A DNA stretch of 64,000 nt, taken from positions 1 to 64,000 of the forward strand of contig JAZLER010000002.1 in NCBI GenBank assembly GCA_045615345.1, read 5' to 3'. Below are positions 32,736 through 40,987 of this stretch, one piece after another (within the stretch, counting starts at the first letter, position 1; each line of letters begins with the position of its first letter). Under the pieces are notes generated by a model. That model did not search any database and was not told the DNA's origin. It saw nothing but the letters and a program-made list of their open reading frames with translations. Origin of the DNA: Fumia sp045615345 (GTDB taxonomy: Bacteria > Bacillota > Clostridia > Oscillospirales > Ruminococcaceae). Made by a program: the position numbers and the translations under genes.

Positions 32736-33794
32736 ATGTCAAGTAATAGTAATTTGCTTAAAGCAAACAAAGAGAAAAACGACGAGTTTTACACACAACT
32801 TTCCGACATTGAGGCAGAACTTAAGCATTACAGACAACATTTTAAAGGAAAAACAGTTTTTTGCAATTGTGATGACCCGTATGAAAGCAACTTTTTTAAA
32901 TACTTTGCAATGAATTTTAATTTTCTGGGACTTAAAAAACTTATTGCAACCTGTTACAGCGGATCGCCTGTGGTGGGGGAAGAACTTTCTCAGCTTTCAT
33001 TGTTTAATATTTTACCGTCCGAAGAAAATATACCGCAAAAGTTTCCGTATAAGATTGAGATAACAGAAGTTAACGATACAAATAATGATGGTGCCATTGA
33101 CCTTGCTGATGTTGAGTATTTAATAAAAAATAATAAGAATGTCTTATCGTTGCTTAAAGGAAATGGGGATTTCAGGTCAGAAGAATGTATCAAGATTTTG
33201 AAAGAGGTTGATATTGTTGTTACAAATCCGCCATTTTCGTTATTTCGCGAATATGTGGCTTTGCTTATTGAACATGACAAAAAGTTTATAATTATTGGTA
33301 ATCAAAATAATATTACATATAAAGAAATTTTTCCTCTTTTGAAGGATAATAAGATTTGGCTTGGAAATCATTGCGGTGATATGGCTTTTACCGTCCCCGA
33401 ATATTATGAGGAAAGAGAAACACGGTTTTGGGTAGATGGCAGAGGTCAGAAATGGAGAAGTTTAGGGAATATTTGTTGGTATACAAATCTTGACCACAAA
33501 AAAAGGCACGAGGAACTTGAGTTGTATAAAAAATATACTCCGGAAGAATATCCACAATATGACAACTATAACGCTATAAATGTGGACAAGGTAGCAGAAA
33601 TCCCAGATGACTATAACGATGCTATGGGCGTACCTATAACATTTCTTGATAAATATAATCCTGAACAGTTTGAAATTATAGGACTTGATAGGTATACAGT
33701 TCCCAAAAATTTGTTAGTGGGTGGCAGGGTTGCTATCGGCGGAAAACCCAAGTATGCACGAATTTTGATTAGGAGAAAACAAAATGGACATTAA
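32736..33794 (+). CDS. EcoRI-family adenine-specific DNA methyltransferase
   Basis: A 352-residue amino-methyltransferase of the EcoRI_methylase family, predicted to transfer a methyl group from SAM to adenine N6. Catalytic motif IV is NPPF (164-167, in VVTNPPFSLFREYV); the N-terminal NDEFYTQLSDIEAEL and C-terminal IIGLDRYTV segments match the family. Residues 114-125 form a canonical EF-hand-like loop (D114, N116, D118, D122, D125). The target site cannot be read from sequence. ATG at 32736 follows GGGGGAG. It overlaps the nuclease gene by 11 bp, so translation is coupled. Confidence 0.9.
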   Translation: MSSNSNLLKANKEKNDEFYTQLSDIEAELKHYRQHFKGKTVFCNCDDPYESNFFKYFAMNFNFLGLKKLIATCYSGSPVVGEELSQLSLFNILPSEENIPQKFPYKIEITEVNDTNNDGAIDLADVEYLIKNNKNVLSLLKGNGDFRSEECIKILKEVDIVVTNPPFSLFREYVALLIEHDKKFIIIGNQNNITYKEIFPLLKDNKIWLGNHCGDMAFTVPEYYEERETRFWVDGRGQKWRSLGNICWYTNLDHKKRHEELELYKKYTPEEYPQYDNYNAINVDKVAEIPDDYNDAMGVPITFLDKYNPEQFEIIGLDRYTVPKNLLVGGRVAIGGKPKYARILIRRKQNGH

Positions 33795-34995
33795 GTTATA
33801 TGAAGTACCTGTAAGGGATGTTTTTGACGGATATTATAATGACGAAGAAACAGGACAGGTGGTAGCATTTGGTGGGAAGCTGAACATCAGACCTCCGTAT
33901 CAGCGTGAGTTTGTTTATGACGATAAAAAGAAAGTAGCGGTTATGAACTCAGTGTTAAACGGATTTCCTCTTAATGTTATGTACTGGTCGGAAAATGAGG
34001 ACGGAACATTTGAAATGCTTGACGGCCAGCAGAGGACAATAAGTATCTGCGAATGGCTTGATAACGGGTATTCGGTTTTTGCTAATCCGTTATCGCCAAA
34101 GACACCATACTATGCACACACATCCGCAGAAATAACATCAAAAGTACTTGATTATAAGCTTATGATTTACATCTGCAAAGGGACAAACACTGAAAAGCTT
34201 GACTGGTTTAAGATTATAAATATTGCGGGTGAAAAACTAACCGATCAGGAACTAAGAAATGCAATATATACAGGTGAGTGGCTTTCCGATGCCAAAAAGT
34301 TTTTTAGTAAAAATCAGTGTATTGCTCAAAAAATCGGCGAAAAATATATGACAGGTTCACCTATAAGACAAGATTATCTGGAAACAGTACTGTCCTGGGC
34401 TGCAGATTGTGAAAATGTCAGCATAGAAAAATATATGGCAAGACATCAGCACGAATCCAACGCTGATGCGATTAAAAGATATTTTAAAACTATAATTGAC
34501 TGGGTTGACTTAATGTTCCCTGTATACAGAGGGAAACTTATGAAAGGCTTGGATTGGGGTGTTTTGTTCAACGAATATGGTAGGAACATATACAGCCCAA
34601 AAGAACTCGAGAAGGTAATAAGTGAATTATTGCAAGATGAAGATATAACAAGGCAAAAAGGAATATATGAATATCTTTTAAGCAAGCGTACAAATTTAAA
34701 GGTTCTTTCAATCAGAACTTTTACAGATAAAGAGAAGATTACACTCTATGAGCGTCAGCATGGTATCTGTCCGATGTGTCAGGCGGAGGGTAAGAAAAAG
34801 GTGTGGCAGATAGAAGAAATGCAGGCTGACCATATAATTCCCTGGAGCAAAGGCGGTCATACTGTTTTGGAAAACGGACAGATGCTTTGTAAAGAGCATA
34901 ATCTTTTGAAATCTGATATATCCATTGAACCAAATCCTGTGACTGTTGATTATATAGATATCAAAAAGGTAAAAGAATTTATAAATTCGCTGTAA
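33784..34995 (+). CDS. DUF262-HNH endonuclease (putative restriction enzyme)
   Basis: A 403-residue two-domain protein. The N-terminal DUF262 domain (about 1-250) has the DGQQR motif at 80-84, which in GmrD/SspE-type proteins supports nucleotide-dependent action. The C-terminal HNH domain has a zinc site (C329 and C332 in CPMC, C369 and H372 in CKEH) and the catalytic Asp349-His350 in ADHIIPW with Asn364 and Asn373. The overlap with a DNA methyltransferase gene suggests a restriction partner whose own DNA is protected by methylation. Specificity and NTP need are inferred. Confidence 0.85.
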   Translation: MDIKLYEVPVRDVFDGYYNDEETGQVVAFGGKLNIRPPYQREFVYDDKKKVAVMNSVLNGFPLNVMYWSENEDGTFEMLDGQQRTISICEWLDNGYSVFANPLSPKTPYYAHTSAEITSKVLDYKLMIYICKGTNTEKLDWFKIINIAGEKLTDQELRNAIYTGEWLSDAKKFFSKNQCIAQKIGEKYMTGSPIRQDYLETVLSWAADCENVSIEKYMARHQHESNADAIKRYFKTIIDWVDLMFPVYRGKLMKGLDWGVLFNEYGRNIYSPKELEKVISELLQDEDITRQKGIYEYLLSKRTNLKVLSIRTFTDKEKITLYERQHGICPMCQAEGKKKVWQIEEMQADHIIPWSKGGHTVLENGQMLCKEHNLLKSDISIEPNPVTVDYIDIKKVKEFINSL

Positions 34996-35002
34996 ATAAA
35001 AC

Positions 35003-35092
35003 AGCCTTCCCCCGTGGGGAAAAGCTTTTTAAATCTGTTTCGCTTTGCGAAACTCCATACTTTTTAACTGTTCACTATTACTTATTACTTAA
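35003..35092 (-). repeat. Dispersed hairpin repeat, copy A (with decayed MITE end)
   Basis: Read leftwards from 35092: AAGTAATAAGTAATAGTGAA, then AGTATGGA, then the hairpin GTTTCGC-AAA-GCGAAAC, then AGATTT. It aligns without large gaps to copy B at 48157-48246. At its end lies CAGCCTTCCCCC/GGGGAAA (35001-35021), reminiscent of the MITE-like ends at 32142-32361. No gene is present. Confidence 0.7.
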
Positions 35093-35126
35093 AAAAACAG
35101 GGCTATTTTCATAGCCCTGTTTTTTA
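35091..35126 (-). terminator. Terminator of the ddl operon
   Basis: AAAAAAACAGGGCTAT-TTTC-ATAGCCCTGTTTTTT, effective in both directions, at the 3' end of ddl. Confidence 0.9.
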
Positions 35127-36305
35127 CAGTTTTCCTTTTGAACCTCCGAGTTTGACACCTGCCAGAATATTGGTATCAAACGAGTAGGAGATGTTTTCAT
35201 TTTCGCGTTCGCGTTTTAATGCGAGTTTTACAATTCTGTCAAGCAGGTCGGGGTATTTTATGCCCGATGCTTCCCAGAGGTAAAATGCAAGGGATCCCGG
35301 GGTTGTATTTATTTCGTTTACATAAACTTTACCGGTACTTGTATCAATCATAAAGTCGATTCGCGATACACCGTTACAGCCGAGCGATTTGAAAGTTTCA
35401 ACGGCAAGAGTCTGGATTTGGGCTTTAACCTCATCGGGGATATCGGCAGGGAGTTTTCTTTTAAGGTCCGTCATACCCTTTGAACCTTCACCCTTGGAAC
35501 CGCCCATATATTTATCTTCGTAACTTAAAATTTCATCGGAACCGATGGGTTCTTCACATTCCGAAGCAATAGCTTCTTCATAGTCACCAAGTACTGCACA
35601 GTTGATTTCACGCAAATTTGTGATAGCTTTTTCAACTAAGACATCTTTTGCAAACTGGAAAGCATAGTCAAGTGCATCTTCTAAAGACTCGCGGTCATTT
35701 GCTTTTTTTATACCCACACTTGAGCCTAAGTTAACAGGTTTTACGATAACGGGGTAGCCTGACATCTTTTCGATTTTTTCAATAAATACATCGGGATTTT
35801 TGCGGTATTTTTTGCAGTCGCATTTAACGCAGTCAAGAACGGGGATATCGTTTTCCTTAAGAATGGTTTTCATAATATATTTATCCATTCCGACAGCAGA
35901 AGATGTTACATCACAGAAAGCAAAAGGGATTTTTAAGGTTTTAAGATAACCCTGCAATGTGCCGTCTTCAACATTTGTGCCGTGAACCACAGGGAAAGCG
36001 ACATCAATGTAATCAAGCTCATTGTTGCCGAATTTTTTGAAAGGGTAACGCACAAGCTTAAGCTTGTTGTCTTCATTTACAAGGATAACCTTGTTGCTCT
36101 TTTTTATGAGGGCAGGAATGTTTTTATAAGCTTCGATGTTGCCGATATCCTCTCCGACATAAAAATCATTGTTTTTACTTAAATAGATGGGAACAATATC
36201 GTATTTTTCACGGTCGAAACTGTTTGCCGCCTGAAGCGCTGAGATAATCGAAACTTCGTGTTCAACACTCATTCCGCCGAAAATCACACCAATTCTGATT
36301 TTCAT
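35124..36305 (-). CDS. ddl: D-alanine--D-alanine ligase
   Basis: A 393-residue ATP-grasp enzyme making the D-Ala-D-Ala dipeptide for peptidoglycan. Landmarks: GVIFGGMSVEHEVSI at the N-terminus, GMDKYIMKTIL, the ATP-binding VKPVNLGSSVGIKKA, an omega-loop Tyr in SYEDKY (which favours D-Ala over D-Lac as acceptor), and INTTPGSL at the metal site. The SKGM insertion after the omega loop is common in Clostridia enzymes. ATG at 36305 follows GAAAGGGTG, 16 bp after the murF-like gene: an operon for consecutive precursor steps. Confidence 0.95.
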   Translation of the reverse strand: MKIRIGVIFGGMSVEHEVSIISALQAANSFDREKYDIVPIYLSKNNDFYVGEDIGNIEAYKNIPALIKKSNKVILVNEDNKLKLVRYPFKKFGNNELDYIDVAFPVVHGTNVEDGTLQGYLKTLKIPFAFCDVTSSAVGMDKYIMKTILKENDIPVLDCVKCDCKKYRKNPDVFIEKIEKMSGYPVIVKPVNLGSSVGIKKANDRESLEDALDYAFQFAKDVLVEKAITNLREINCAVLGDYEEAIASECEEPIGSDEILSYEDKYMGGSKGEGSKGMTDLKRKLPADIPDEVKAQIQTLAVETFKSLGCNGVSRIDFMIDTSTGKVYVNEINTTPGSLAFYLWEASGIKYPDLLDRIVKLALKRERENENISYSFDTNILAGVKLGGSKGKL

Positions 36306-36321
36306 AACAAACACCCTTTCT

Positions 36322-37860
36322 TTAATAGTTGTCGGGGAGATCGTTTTCAAGCAAAACTATTTTCTGCAAATCGCCCGATTTTATATTTTCAACTGATTTC
36401 AGTGCACTGTCAAGGTTTGGAGCCACAATGATTTTTTCTTTATCGTAATTTTCACTTACAAGACCTTCAAAAATGCTCTTTGTCTGCTTTTCACCGACAA
36501 GCACAACATAGTCACAGACCTTTGCCGCCTGAGTACCGAAAATGAAGTTGCATTCATCCTGTTTTTCGCCGAGTTCAACCATACCGGGGGTAACAAGAAT
36601 TTTCATACCGTCAAATTGTGAAAGAGTATCAAGAGCCGCCTTTGCACCACTGGGGTTTGAGTTGTAAGCATCATCAATAATGAGAGCCTTATTGCCTTTG
36701 ATAAGCTGTAAACGGTGAGGAACGCTCTCTAAAAGCTTCGTCTGATAAATAAGGTCGTCAACGGGTACACCGAGAGTATGTGCCACTGCAATCGCACCTG
36801 CGATGTTAAGTACATTATGTGCACCGATAAGACGGGTTGTGAAGGTGTACTCATTGCCACCAATCATCATTTTGAAGGTTGAACCTTTGTCGGAAACAGT
36901 AATGTCAAAAGGTTTATAGTCACAGTCGGTTTCCATTCCGTATCTTACGCATTTTTGCATAACTGCCTGACTGCGGATATACTCGTTGTCGTTATTTAAA
37001 AATACAATACCATCACGGTTTGTTGCATCGGCAAGTTCAAACTTTGTGAGGATTACATTTTCAATAGTTTTAAAGCTTTCAAGATGCTGAGGACCAATAG
37101 ATGTGATAACGCCGTAGTCGGGATTTACTATGTCACAGATTTCCTTGATATCGCCGATATTTTTAGCACCCATCTCACAGATAAAATATTCGTGGGTAGC
37201 TTTGAGAGATGTTCTTATAGTCTTTACAACGCCTAAAGTTGTGTTAAAACTTTCAGGAGTCATAAGTACATTATATTTTGCGGAAAGGAGTTTTTTAAGA
37301 TAGAATTTTACGCTTGTTTTTCCATAGCTTCCCGTAATACCGATAACCTTTAAATCCTTACTGCTTTCTATCATTTTTTTAGCATCGTTAATGTAATAGT
37401 TGTTTATGGATTTTTCAACAGGATGGTTTATGAGGTTTGCTAAAAGCACAAGCAAAGGGGAGATGAAAAGAAAAATTGGAAGCACCCATAACACTTTTGC
37501 AAAAGTCACTGCGAAAACAAGCGCTGCAATTAGCATACCAAGAGTAATCAACATCCTTTTTATACGATTTGTATAAACTAATGGCTTCTTTGCTTTTTTA
37601 GGAAGATTTAAAAGTCCGCCGATAACAAAGAAAATACTTGCAATGATTTTGCCGACAGTTCCGAAGAAAAGGGCAACAAGTGCGACTGTTGATGTGAGAT
37701 TTTTGCCGATAATCGCAGGAACAAAATTATCCTTTAACCATTTTCTCTGTTCGTGGGGTTTGTAAGAATTAAGCTGAAACATATGCAAAAAATAAATTGC
37801 AAGGACAAAAAAGTTAAAAACAAAGGAAACAAGGGTGGTTACAAGAAACAATGTTTTCAT
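36322..37860 (-). CDS. Membrane-anchored Mur ligase, MurF-like
   Basis: A 512-residue protein. Residues 1-145 hold about four to five transmembrane helices in place of the MurF substrate domain 1. A Mur-ligase centre follows: P-loop ITGSYGKTS (175-183), CEMGAKNIGDI, IGPQHLESF, and a C-terminal ligase domain (IIDDAYNSNPSG, VTPGMVELG). It probably joins D-Ala-D-Ala to the UDP-MurNAc-tripeptide, given ddl next door, but the missing domain 1 and membrane anchor make substrate and location uncertain; a paralogue of a separate soluble MurF is possible. Confidence 0.85.
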   Translation of the reverse strand: MKTLFLVTTLVSFVFNFFVLAIYFLHMFQLNSYKPHEQRKWLKDNFVPAIIGKNLTSTVALVALFFGTVGKIIASIFFVIGGLLNLPKKAKKPLVYTNRIKRMLITLGMLIAALVFAVTFAKVLWVLPIFLFISPLLVLLANLINHPVEKSINNYYINDAKKMIESSKDLKVIGITGSYGKTSVKFYLKKLLSAKYNVLMTPESFNTTLGVVKTIRTSLKATHEYFICEMGAKNIGDIKEICDIVNPDYGVITSIGPQHLESFKTIENVILTKFELADATNRDGIVFLNNDNEYIRSQAVMQKCVRYGMETDCDYKPFDITVSDKGSTFKMMIGGNEYTFTTRLIGAHNVLNIAGAIAVAHTLGVPVDDLIYQTKLLESVPHRLQLIKGNKALIIDDAYNSNPSGAKAALDTLSQFDGMKILVTPGMVELGEKQDECNFIFGTQAAKVCDYVVLVGEKQTKSIFEGLVSENYDKEKIIVAPNLDSALKSVENIKSGDLQKIVLLENDLPDNY

Positions 37861-37880
37861 TTTAAAGTGTTTTCCTTTCT

Positions 37881-38669
37881 TTATTCAGTGGGAATTTGCA
37901 AAAATGAACCGAGCACGCGCCTTACCATACCCCAGTTTTCAAGGTAGGAATAATGTCCCGCACCTTTAACGGTGACAAGCCCTGCATCGGGAATGAGCTT
38001 TTCCATTGTCTGTCCGTCAGAAAGTGGGGTTGCTGTATCGTTTTCGCCCCAGATGAGCAAGGAAGGGACGGATATATCAGAAAGTAACGGCTCTAAATCT
38101 TCGTTTACAACCTTTACTAAAGTTTCGCGCATAACGGGTGTAGCACTTAAGTAGTCGGCAGAGCCGTGCTTGTTTCTTAAATTTTCGAGTGCATCGGGGA
38201 AGAGAGCCTTCATAACAGGGATGCTTAAAACCTTTCTTCCGATTTTATATGTGCGCTGTCTTATTTTTTTCTTCAAGGTTTTTTTCGGGATAATACCTGC
38301 GCTGTCTATAAGAATAAGTCTTGTAAGTTCAAAGGGGAGATTATCCCTGTTTGCGATTTTTATTGATACTCTGCCACCATGAGAGTGCCCCATAAGTAAA
38401 GCTTTTTTAATTCCCATAGTTTTGATGAATTCTAAGACAAAGTCGGCAAAATCGTCAACGGTAAGAGAATTTTTCGGTTCTTCACTTTCACCGAACCCAG
38501 GCATATCGAGGGCATAAACCTTTTTCCCTGTTGAAACAAAGTTTATGACATTCTCATAAAGAGTGATGTTTGCACCCCAACCGTGGAGCAGTACTACTGC
38601 CTCATCGCAGTTGTTTTCAAGACCTTTTGCGATATAATTTATCTTAAGGTTTTTTATAATTGTATGCAA
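37881..38669 (-). CDS. Alpha/beta hydrolase
   Basis: A 262-residue alpha/beta hydrolase fold protein with a complete triad: nucleophile Ser in GHSHGG (about residue 91), acid Asp in WGENDTATP, and His in GAGHYSYLE. The oxyanion segment is LLHGWGAN. Substrate is unknown. TTG at 38669 is used because AAAGGAG lies 7 bp upstream; the GTG at 38678 is part of that site. It begins the leftward hydrolase/murF-like/ddl unit (20-bp gap), hinting at a cell-envelope link, which is inference. Confidence 0.88.
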   Translation of the reverse strand: MHTIIKNLKINYIAKGLENNCDEAVVLLHGWGANITLYENVINFVSTGKKVYALDMPGFGESEEPKNSLTVDDFADFVLEFIKTMGIKKALLMGHSHGGRVSIKIANRDNLPFELTRLILIDSAGIIPKKTLKKKIRQRTYKIGRKVLSIPVMKALFPDALENLRNKHGSADYLSATPVMRETLVKVVNEDLEPLLSDISVPSLLIWGENDTATPLSDGQTMEKLIPDAGLVTVKGAGHYSYLENWGMVRRVLGSFLQIPTE

Positions 38670-38732
38670 AGATATCACTCCTTTGTATTTTTTATTCAGT
38701 GAGCTTTAAAAATAGCACCAAAACCACATTTT

Positions 38733-38762
38733 AGTATACTTCTTTTGGGTGCGTTTTGTCAA
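38733..38762 (-). promoter_or_regulatory. SigA-type promoter of the hydrolase/murF-like/ddl operon
   Basis: Minus strand consensus TTGACA (38757-38762) and TATACT (38733-38738), 18-bp spacing. Confidence 0.6.
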
Positions 38763-38785
38763 GGGAAAAGGGGGATAACAGAAAA

Positions 38786-38820
38786 TAAAAAAGACAGATT
38801 TCATAAGAAATCTGTCTTTT
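38786..38820 (-). terminator. Terminator of tRNA-Lys
   Basis: AAAAAGACAGATTTC-ATAA-GAAATCTGTCTTTTT, perfect stem directly after the tRNA in the leftward direction. Confidence 0.85.
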
Positions 38821-38896
38821 TGGTGATCCACCGGAGATTCGAACTCCGGACCCTTTGATTAAAAGTCAAATGCTCTGCCAGCTGAGCTAGTGGATC
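38821..38896 (-). tRNA. tRNA-Lys (anticodon TTT)
   Basis: On the minus strand: acceptor arms GATCCAC/GTGGATC, D arm TAGCTCAGCTGGCAGAGC, anticodon loop CTTTTAA with anticodon TTT, T arm CCGGA-GTTCGAATC-TCCGG, encoded CCA at 38821-38823. Confidence 0.97.
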
Positions 38897-38918
38897 ATTC
38901 ATTTTTGAACGCTCAATT

Positions 38919-38947
38919 ATTATATCAAATCAAAATCTATTTGTCAA
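38919..38947 (-). promoter_or_regulatory. SigA-type promoter of tRNA-Lys
   Basis: Minus strand TTGACA (38942-38947) and TATAAT (38919-38924), both consensus, 17-bp spacing: the strongest promoter seen in the window. Confidence 0.8.
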
Positions 38948-39007
38948 CAGTAATTTTTAATTTTTACTAAAATAATAATTTTATTCAGAAAACAAAAAAG
39001 ATTTTTG

Positions 39008-39310
39008 TCACAAACGATAAAAAACAGGGAGTTTATCGGTGATATATTTTGAAATCACCGTGGTTAAGGGTATATATTTCGGGTCTTTTTCAAAAAAACG
39101 GGTAGTTTTTTTGGTGTTGTTCCGTGAAATTAATACATTTTCACCTAAAAAAGAGAGGATATAATGCTCTCCGTTTTCGGAAATTCTGACAGAAATCGGA
39201 GTGCTGACGGGCGTTAAAGCGGATTTTGTGCGGTATCCCGCAATTAAAAATCCGCTTAAAGTCATAATTATTATAAATGAGGACAAAAAAGCTATGACAA
39301 ATTTACGCAA
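39008..39310 (-). CDS. Small membrane-anchored hypothetical protein (spoIIP neighbour)
   Basis: A 100-residue protein with one N-terminal hydrophobic helix (IAFLSSFIIIMTLSGFLIAG) and an extracytoplasmic domain of about 75 residues. No family is recognised. It begins 4 bp after spoIIP with a TTG start and GGAGAA site, so it is co-transcribed. By position it could assist SpoIIP during engulfment; nothing in the sequence proves it. Confidence 0.65.
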   Translation of the reverse strand: MRKFVIAFLSSFIIIMTLSGFLIAGYRTKSALTPVSTPISVRISENGEHYILSFLGENVLISRNNTKKTTRFFEKDPKYIPLTTVISKYITDKLPVFYRL

Positions 39311-39314
39311 GGTG

Positions 39315-40403
39315 TTATTCTCCTTTTATATATTGTGTCAATAGTCTGCCCAGAGAATTGCCTATTAATTCCCCTGAGTACAGAGCCTGTTCCAATGTAT
39401 TGGCGTGACCGCCTACTTCTATTAGTATGGAGCCTGTTGTCAGATGCTGATTATATTTACGGTAGTCAAAAAGCAAAGGCCTTGTGAGCCCCTGATAGTC
39501 ACTTTCAAGTTGATTTTGCAAATCGGCGGCAAAGCTTAAATTTTTAAAAAAGTCGGGATAGTTTATATTACTGCTCGCACAACCATTGATTATCATAACC
39601 TGTGCTGCGGTTTTTCCATCAATTTCGGCTATGGGCGCAGTAGCGGTATCACCCGAAATTATTGCATCACGATGGATGTCAAGAACAATTTTTATTGACG
39701 GGTATTTTTTAAGATATTCTTTTACAGTGACCGCCGAACGGTCATAAGAGCCGTTGTATGAGGGATAGTCGTGCTGAGTTTTATCGTGTAAAACGGTAAT
39801 GCCGTATTTTTCAAGTTCCTTTTTTATATTTTCACCCACCGCTACCATATTTTCCGAGTTGTCGGTTGAGCGAGAGGCATAAGTTTTATCATAATAGTCG
39901 CCTGTAAAAGGGAAATAACTTTCGGTGGTATGAGTGTGCATAATGAGAATCTGTGGCTTTTTTGTGTTTTCTATTGAAAACGCGGGTGGCTCTGATATAG
40001 CTTTCTTTATTTCTTCTGTGGTATGAGAAGTGCAGTTTTTGATGAAACCGTTTTCAAGCGGAATGTATATCTGTGATGGAGCTGCAGTGTAAGTTTTATG
40101 GACAAGTGATGCCTTGTTTTCTTCGGGTATTTCGGGTTCGGTTACAGTACTTTTTTCTTCTTTAACTGTTTCTTCTTTGACGGGGTCCGGTTCTTTTGGA
40201 ACTTCACTTTCTTCTGTTAAAAGCCCAATTGCACCTTCCGGCATCATAAGAATTGCAGAAGCTATTTTAACAGTTTGTCCGACACTTCCCGGAAGGGGCA
40301 TCGATTTTATGATTGTAACCGAGATAAAAACAAAAAGTGTTATTGTTAAAGTCCCTGAAATAAAGGGCTTTAGATTAAAATGTTTTTTTAAACGCGTGCG
40401 CAA
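39315..40403 (-). CDS. spoIIP: Stage II sporulation protein P
   Basis: A 362-residue membrane-anchored amidase/endopeptidase that degrades septal peptidoglycan during engulfment. One N-terminal transmembrane helix (ISGTLTITLFVFISVTII), a Pro/Glu/Lys-rich linker (about 65-105), then an amidase_3-like domain with zinc ligands in LIMHTHTTESY, LDIHRDA and ILIEVGGHANTLEQAL. The TTG at 40403 has GAGG 8 bp upstream; the upstream GTG lies in the site. In other Clostridia spoIIP follows gpr; here it follows nothing recognisable. Confidence 0.95.
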   Translation of the reverse strand: MRTRLKKHFNLKPFISGTLTITLFVFISVTIIKSMPLPGSVGQTVKIASAILMMPEGAIGLLTEESEVPKEPDPVKEETVKEEKSTVTEPEIPEENKASLVHKTYTAAPSQIYIPLENGFIKNCTSHTTEEIKKAISEPPAFSIENTKKPQILIMHTHTTESYFPFTGDYYDKTYASRSTDNSENMVAVGENIKKELEKYGITVLHDKTQHDYPSYNGSYDRSAVTVKEYLKKYPSIKIVLDIHRDAIISGDTATAPIAEIDGKTAAQVMIINGCASSNINYPDFFKNLSFAADLQNQLESDYQGLTRPLLFDYRKYNQHLTTGSILIEVGGHANTLEQALYSGELIGNSLGRLLTQYIKGE

Positions 40404-40421
40404 AACTACCACCTCATCATC

Positions 40422-40448
40422 ATATTATGCAAATGCAAGACCCGATAT
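40422..40448 (-). promoter_or_regulatory. Possible SigE-type promoter of spoIIP
   Basis: Minus strand CATAATAT (40422-40429) as a -10 and ATAT (40445-40448) as a -35, 15 bp apart, roughly matching the SigE pattern. spoIIP is known to be SigE-dependent in Bacillus subtilis. Confidence 0.35.
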
Positions 40449-40470
40449 GTTAAGCCGTTTTGTCTAAAAC

Positions 40471-40499
40471 TTGACAAATCGGAGATTTTTTATTAAAAT
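40471..40499 (+). promoter_or_regulatory. SigA-type promoter of the asp23/fakA/recG/murC region
   Basis: Consensus TTGACA (40471-40476) and TAAAAT (40494-40499), 17-bp spacing; a TATAAT overlaps at 40499-40504. Confidence 0.65.
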
Positions 40500-40579
40500 A
40501 TAATCTGTATGTAGGTATTATTTCGAAAAATTTCTGTAATTATATAAATGAAGACAGAATACAAAAAGGAGGTAATCTG

Positions 40580-40933
40580 ATGGTAAAGATGGAAAACCAC
40601 CTCGGTGCAATTGATATTTCCAGAAACTTTTTTGTTAATCTTGTTGGCACAACTGCGACAAGTTGCTTCGGCGTTGCAGGTATGGCAGTTTCTGACCCGG
40701 CGCAGGGAATTTTAAGCAAATTCCGCAAGGATTATGAAAGCTCAAAAGGCGTTAAAATACGCACACGAAATGGAAAACTCGTTATAGACCTTCATATTAT
40801 TGTTACCTATGGAACCAATATTTCTGAAATTGTTAAGAGCATTATTCATAAAGTAAGTTATACTGTTGAGGATACTACCGGTATCCGTGTGCAGAATGTA
40901 AATGTTTTTGTTGACGGTATGCGTACAAACTAA
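40580..40933 (+). CDS. Asp23/Gls24 family protein (YloU-like)
   Basis: A 117-residue Asp23/Gls24 envelope-stress family protein. The pattern GAIDISRNFFVNLVGTTAT, CFGVAGM and a C-terminal VNVFVDGMR is recognisable. Its role is unclear; in Bacillus subtilis the homologue yloU precedes yloV (fakA), as here. A strong AAAAAGGAGGT site precedes the ATG. Confidence 0.9.
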   Translation: MVKMENHLGAIDISRNFFVNLVGTTATSCFGVAGMAVSDPAQGILSKFRKDYESSKGVKIRTRNGKLVIDLHIIVTYGTNISEIVKSIIHKVSYTVEDTTGIRVQNVNVFVDGMRTN

Positions 40934-40987
40934 CCTGACAAAAACCATTCAGAGGTACTACACCTTGGATAAGGAGTGTAATTATCA

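Noticed and set aside
32407..35126. Prophage or integrative element
   Set aside because: No integrase, structural or conjugation genes are present; the module is only bounded by small repeats.
35124..36305. VanA-type D-Ala-D-Lac ligase
   Set aside because: The omega-loop retains a Tyr typical of D-Ala-D-Ala ligases, and no vanH, vanX or sensor genes lie alongside.
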